Origin: Basidiobolus ranarum | Taxonomy: Eukaryota; Basidiobolomycota; Basidiobolomycetes; Basidiobolales | Length of the DNA stretch: 22,711 nt | Direction: 5' to 3' | Assembly (NCBI GenBank): GCA_040143965.1 | Contig: JASJQH010000180.1 | Coordinates: 1 to 22,711, forward strand | Shown here: positions 19,939 through 22,711 of the stretch, piece by piece | Position numbering within the stretch: position 1 is the stretch's first letter | How the letters are laid out: each line of letters opens with the position of its first letter | Notes under the pieces: generated by a model | Databases searched by the model: none | What the model saw: the letters and a program-made list of their open reading frames with translations, nothing else | Told to the model about the DNA's origin: nothing | Program-made: the position numbers and the translations under genes

Positions 19939-19953
19939 TTAGGGTTAGGGTTA
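19939..19953 (+). repeat. Interstitial telomere-like tract
   Basis: TTAGGGTTAGGGTTA, two and a half units of the usual fungal telomere repeat, in gene-free DNA. Too short to be a telomere seed by itself. Confidence 0.65.
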
Positions 19954-21368
19954 AGTTACTGAGCTTCAATCATGAGGAAATGAAATCGGAGAAACAGATA
20001 GATCTGGAGTGCATGTTCATTGGACTAAGATAACTTGACCGGAGTTGACATATATGGAATGAGTAATAATGGCTGAGCCACCAAGTGAGGCACGACTGAA
20101 GACAAACATCCCTGTACAGTTTAACTTAACTGTTCTATCGCCAAAGCCTTCTTCAACAAGCCACCTTACTTTTTGCGATCTACACTGGATTTCATGATGT
20201 ACAGGGCATATATTGTAATCAGACATAATGTTGGCGTTGATCCATTCATAATGCTTCTAGGCCATCTTTATTACCAGATTTTCGGAAACAGCAGGTAGTT
20301 ACTAGTGTGCTAATGAGCCTATTATCTGATATTTATTCAGATACCAATTGATAACGTTGTGTTCTTTGGGCTTGTGAAACGGATATATGCTACGGTTTAA
20401 CTCTAAATAGACACTCAACACTGAAAAGCCTAGGGTTTACACTCACCAATGAATGTTTGCAGAAAGAGTAATTCTATGATATCGTATGTAACAACCTCAA
20501 CATGTGCCTACAGTTAAGGTGAGATGGTCTACCATTAATAGCGGGTAATGATTCTATGAATAGCTGGTCTGTTTGTATCTGAACAGTACCGTCAGCTTAC
20601 TCAGATAAAAAGTTTAAGGGGTGTGTCGAGTGGTGGTGGACTTTCATTAGCACTCGAATGGGCATACTAACCACTAACCATAGCCAAGCTTATTGGGCTA
20701 GGTTTACTGTTAATACAAGCCCATCAATCTAACAGTACTTACCCACTTGCCTCGCCTTATGAAACACGGTAAAAATACATTCATGAAGATGTCATCCAGG
20801 GCTAAGGATACGCATATGAATGAACCCTGATGGTATACGCAAAAGAACGAAGCAAATACGTCCTTAAAATAGATACTAAGGGGCAATCATGTCAAGCTCC
20901 AACTATACAATCTACGTATCTTAATCTGGGCAACTGTTGCCTTTTCTGAAATCAAACACCCAAGCCCTTGTGGCGCCGAGCAGTGAGATGGTTTCTCTTG
21001 CCCATTCTCCATATTCAAAGGCAGCTGCACATTAGTGAATAAGTGATAATGCAAACAAAGCCTTAACCTTATTTCCAAATTGGTAGATTGACTCAAAAAG
21101 TACACTTTCACGCCACAAAACCTGCTAAGGGATTCTGGTTAGGGGATTTTCCTTATTCGTTCCCGTTTCAATGAAGATTGGAGGATTTGTGAAAAATCAA
21201 GATCAAATACCGTAATGTATCTACATAATTTGTGAATAGCCTGAACCTTGAACATTGCCATGCACACAAGCCTGAGGTGGTAAATATAATAGTAATCTAA
21301 CATATACTGTGACACATTCCACTCGATGACCGCTTCAGTGATAGATATCGCTTTATATTCTCAATGGA

Positions 21369-21376
21369 TATATAAG
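21369..21376 (+). promoter_or_regulatory. TATA box of the Crz1-like gene
   Basis: TATATAAG, 82-89 nt before the ATG at 21458, giving a predicted leader of about 55 nt. Confidence 0.55.
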
Positions 21377-21457
21377 AGAGGATGGCGACTGCCGTTCTAT
21401 CACAACTATCAACAAGCAGCGTTTTGAAAACGACTTCTACCAATAAACCAAACTAGG

Positions 21458-22456
21458 ATGTCAATCACCGATAATAGCAGTGTCATGAGCAATTCATTTG
21501 ACCAAAACTACTTCTCCGACCTTCTACTTTCTGATATAACAAATTGCCCTCTCTTAGAGGACTTCTCATCAACTGACATGGGCCATTTCTCTAACATCTT
21601 AGAGAGTGGGCTGACCACGCCTACTGAGTTGGAATTTGAATTTGCTGATTCCTTGCTCAACAACACTTTTGTATCTGACAATAATACCATTGAAACCTTA
21701 TTGGAGGCCGAACTCGACTTGCATATGGATCTTTCTTCAAATGAGGATTTTTCGGAATGTGGATCCTTGATTCCCTCGCCACTTACTCCGCCTAATGAGA
21801 TGGAGCTATTTTTGGATTATGATATCACTCAGTTGGTAAATGCCACTTCACCTCCACTCATCTTTCGTTCAAGAAGTTCCAGTGTATCCACAGCCTCTTC
21901 ATGCGACACCCCTTTTGACGAAGACTGGGCTACCTTACTATTGAACACTCTTGAGCTTGATGAGACTATGATTGGAGAGCAGGTTGAGATTGTATCTCCA
22001 AGTCAAGTCTCTGATCAGTTTAAATTTATCGTGTACGAGCCTTCGAGCAAAGGACCCAAACTTACTGCTGCGTCCAATCTTTCCCAAGCAACAAAGCCAT
22101 GCTCACCAAAAGTTACGGAAGAGAATGCTCCATGCAATAATGTATGCAGTAAAGGTTCATCAAAGACTCACATCTTCAGATGTACATTTCCTGATTGTGA
22201 AAAGACATTTAGTCGTCAATACAATCTGACTTCCCACATGCGCAGTCACTCAGACCTCCGCCCATATTCATGTGGCTTTTGTCCTCGTTCGTTTGCTAGA
22301 AAGCATGATCTCCAACGTCATACCCGCCTTCATACTGGAAGTCGTCCTTACGAGTGTTCCTCCTGCCTTAAAGGATTCCCAAGATCAGATGCCCTAAGTC
22401 GGCATTACCGGGTTGAAGAGAAATGCAGAATGGCCACTCAAAATTTCACTTCTTAG
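21458..22456 (+). CDS. Crz1-like C2H2 zinc-finger transcription factor, intronless
   Basis: Crz1 factors enter the nucleus when calcineurin dephosphorylates them and switch on calcium- and stress-response genes. This 332-residue protein has an acidic, Ser/Thr-rich N-terminal two thirds with a serine-rich patch (SRSSSVSTASS, 138-148) of the kind phosphorylated in Crz1, then three tandem fingers. Finger 1 is C242, C247, H260, H264 (KTFSRQYNLTSHMRSH). Finger 2 is C272, C275, H288, H292 (RSFARKHDLQRHTRLH). Finger 3 is C300, C303, H316, C323 (KGFPRSDALSRHYRVEEKC), a C2HC form. The helix sequences and the DALSRHYRVE..C ending are typical of the Crz1 family. I see no clear PxIxIT calcineurin-docking motif; SPPLIFRS at 131-138 is at best a weak candidate. 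A related Crz1-family paralogue rather than the true orthologue is possible. Single exon; first in-frame ATG; TATA box upstream. Confidence 0.85.
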   Translation: MSITDNSSVMSNSFDQNYFSDLLLSDITNCPLLEDFSSTDMGHFSNILESGLTTPTELEFEFADSLLNNTFVSDNNTIETLLEAELDLHMDLSSNEDFSECGSLIPSPLTPPNEMELFLDYDITQLVNATSPPLIFRSRSSSVSTASSCDTPFDEDWATLLLNTLELDETMIGEQVEIVSPSQVSDQFKFIVYEPSSKGPKLTAASNLSQATKPCSPKVTEENAPCNNVCSKGSSKTHIFRCTFPDCEKTFSRQYNLTSHMRSHSDLRPYSCGFCPRSFARKHDLQRHTRLHTGSRPYECSSCLKGFPRSDALSRHYRVEEKCRMATQNFTS

Positions 22457-22711
22457 ATCCGCGTGGATTCATTATCCAAATATCATTACCATATAATAGC
22501 TATATCCTCAATCTGTGGATTGTAACATTTTTGTATATATGCGTATCAAAATCAGTAAATTCTGCGTTTCCATGTTGATCTTCTCGTATGTTTCAAATTA
22601 GCTTTGCTCCAAAGCGGAAATTTTTGTGAAGCCACACAGATCGTTAGTACTTTCTTTTTAGGAAATATTGACCGAAAGTGATTGCTTTTGTATTTTTAAT
22701 TAAACCATTCG

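Larger units (their letters stand above)
19251..21457. other. 2.2-kb gene-free stretch upstream of the Crz1-like gene
   Basis: No recognisable protein on either strand. It holds an imperfect inverted repeat (19401-19487), a telomere-like tract (19939-19953), a spaced 9-bp inverted repeat (CCCTGTACA near 20110-20119 and TGTACAGGG near 20198-20207) and the Crz1-like gene's TATA box. Two abutting small frames at 20069-20197 (42 codons, begins MAEPPSEARLKTN) and 20194-20298 (34 codons) look more protein-like than the rest but have no family match that I know. Frames at 19845-20033, 20226-20017 and 21111-20887 look like noise. Confidence 0.5.

Noticed and set aside
20074-20081. TGAGCCAC, a reverse-strand match to the calcineurin-response element, about 1.4 kb upstream of the Crz1-like gene
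   Set aside because: The consensus is degenerate; several chance matches are expected in a window this size. A second near-match close to 20970 has a mismatch. Too weak to call autoregulation.
20887-21111. Minus-strand 74-codon frame upstream of the Crz1-like gene
   Set aside because: No domain, no membrane or secretion pattern, and it lies in what should be promoter DNA.

Overview
The window is nuclear DNA of a filamentous fungus, probably from an early-diverging (non-Dikarya) lineage. The evidence is a velvet-domain regulator (a fungal family), a Crz1-type zinc-finger factor, a secreted glyoxal oxidase and many short GT-AG introns of roughly 45 to 110 nt. A NEDD1-type gamma-tubulin recruitment protein, which the model yeasts lack, supports placement outside the yeasts. 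The DNA is AT-rich. I cannot name a genus from the sequence alone.

Left half (1 to about 11.5 kb) holds intron-dense housekeeping genes: the catalytic subunit of GPI-GlcNAc transferase (PIG-A/GPI3, minus, 11 exons); divergent from it a LisH-CTLH-CRA protein with a WD40 propeller (plus, 14 exons); a pinin-family splicing protein (plus, 4 exons); and NEDD1 (plus, 13 exons). I rebuilt all four exon by exon, with reading frame kept across every junction.

Right half (11.5 to 22.7 kb) holds intron-poor accessory or regulatory genes separated by long gene-free stretches: an NmrA/isoflavone-reductase-like NAD(P)-binding protein (minus, intronless), a velvet factor (plus, intronless), a glyoxal oxidase with signal peptide and full copper-radical active site (minus, 1 intron), an unrecognised cysteine-rich single-pass membrane protein (plus, 5' end uncertain), and a Crz1-like C2H2 transcription factor (plus, intronless). 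The spaces upstream of these genes carry TATA boxes, short tandem repeats and one interstitial telomere-like tract.

There is no evidence of a co-regulated biosynthetic cluster. The genes serve separate roles: GPI anchor synthesis, RNA processing, microtubule nucleation, developmental and stress regulation, and extracellular oxidation. I see no rRNA, tRNA, CRISPR array or intact transposon. The items most worth a second look are the fungal NEDD1, the orphan cysteine-rich membrane protein, the three 16-bp repeats upstream of the velvet gene, and the contrast in intron density between the two halves.
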